A stretch of DNA of 13,898 nucleotides from contig CALZFJ010000017.1 in the NCBI GenBank assembly GCA_945645715.1, positions 1-13,898 of the forward strand, written 5' to 3'. Made by a program: the position numbers and the translations under genes. The notes beneath the pieces are model-generated. The model was not told the DNA's origin. It worked only from the letters and a program-made list of their open reading frames with translations, and made no database searches. How positions within the stretch are numbered: position 1 is the first letter of the stretch; each line of letters starts with the position of its first letter. Source of the stretch: an uncultured Prevotellaceae bacterium. GTDB taxonomy: Bacteria > Bacteroidota > Bacteroidia > Bacteroidales > Muribaculaceae. Shown here piece after piece: positions 13,869-13,898 of this stretch.

Positions 13869-13898
13869 ATCATTCCGAGAAAAAGGTTAACAGCAACG

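Overview
The window looks like chromosome of a gut-type Bacteroidales bacterium, possibly close to Muribaculaceae. This is inferred from a SusC/SusD/SusE-type outer-membrane glycan uptake set, DUF4831 and DUF3298-like proteins, lipoprotein signals with acidic residues after the cysteine, starts without Shine-Dalgarno sequences, and upstream boxes resembling the Bacteroidetes -7 element TAnnTTTG. The genus cannot be fixed from sequence alone.

Layout: (1) 1-231, minus strand: 5' end of a secreted-protein gene that runs off the left edge. (2) 232-534: divergent intergenic region with promoter-like boxes both ways and three 10-bp tandem units. (3) 535-3200, plus: nnr (NAD(P)HX repair) and a DUF4831 exported protein, probably co-transcribed, ending in a 30-bp tandem duplication that includes the stop codon and then a strong bidirectional terminator. 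(4) 3363-5490, minus: a DUF3298-like lipoprotein gene followed by a class I aminotransferase gene, converging on that terminator. (5) 5491-5770: second divergent promoter region. (6) 5771-7306, plus: acpP-fabF, fatty-acid synthesis. (7) 7307-7828: 522 bp without an ordinary gene, holding a 12-bp-stem hairpin, a G/C hairpin, an array of 9-bp repeats and a long susC leader with two tiny overlapping ORFs and a hairpin. (8) 7829-13868, plus: SusC-like TonB-dependent transporter, SusD-like lipoprotein and a SusE/F-like lipoprotein with a duplicated C-terminal domain.

The last three genes form the uptake core of a polysaccharide utilisation locus: the SusE/F-like and SusD-like lipoproteins capture glycan at the cell surface and SusC imports it with TonB energy. 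No glycoside hydrolase or regulator lies inside the window, so the substrate is unknown and the locus probably continues to the right. SusC has no STN domain, which argues against classical sigma/anti-sigma control. The remaining genes are housekeeping.

I found no RNA genes, CRISPR arrays, transposases or phage genes, and no clear new multi-gene system. The least explained sequence is the fabF-susC intergenic region.
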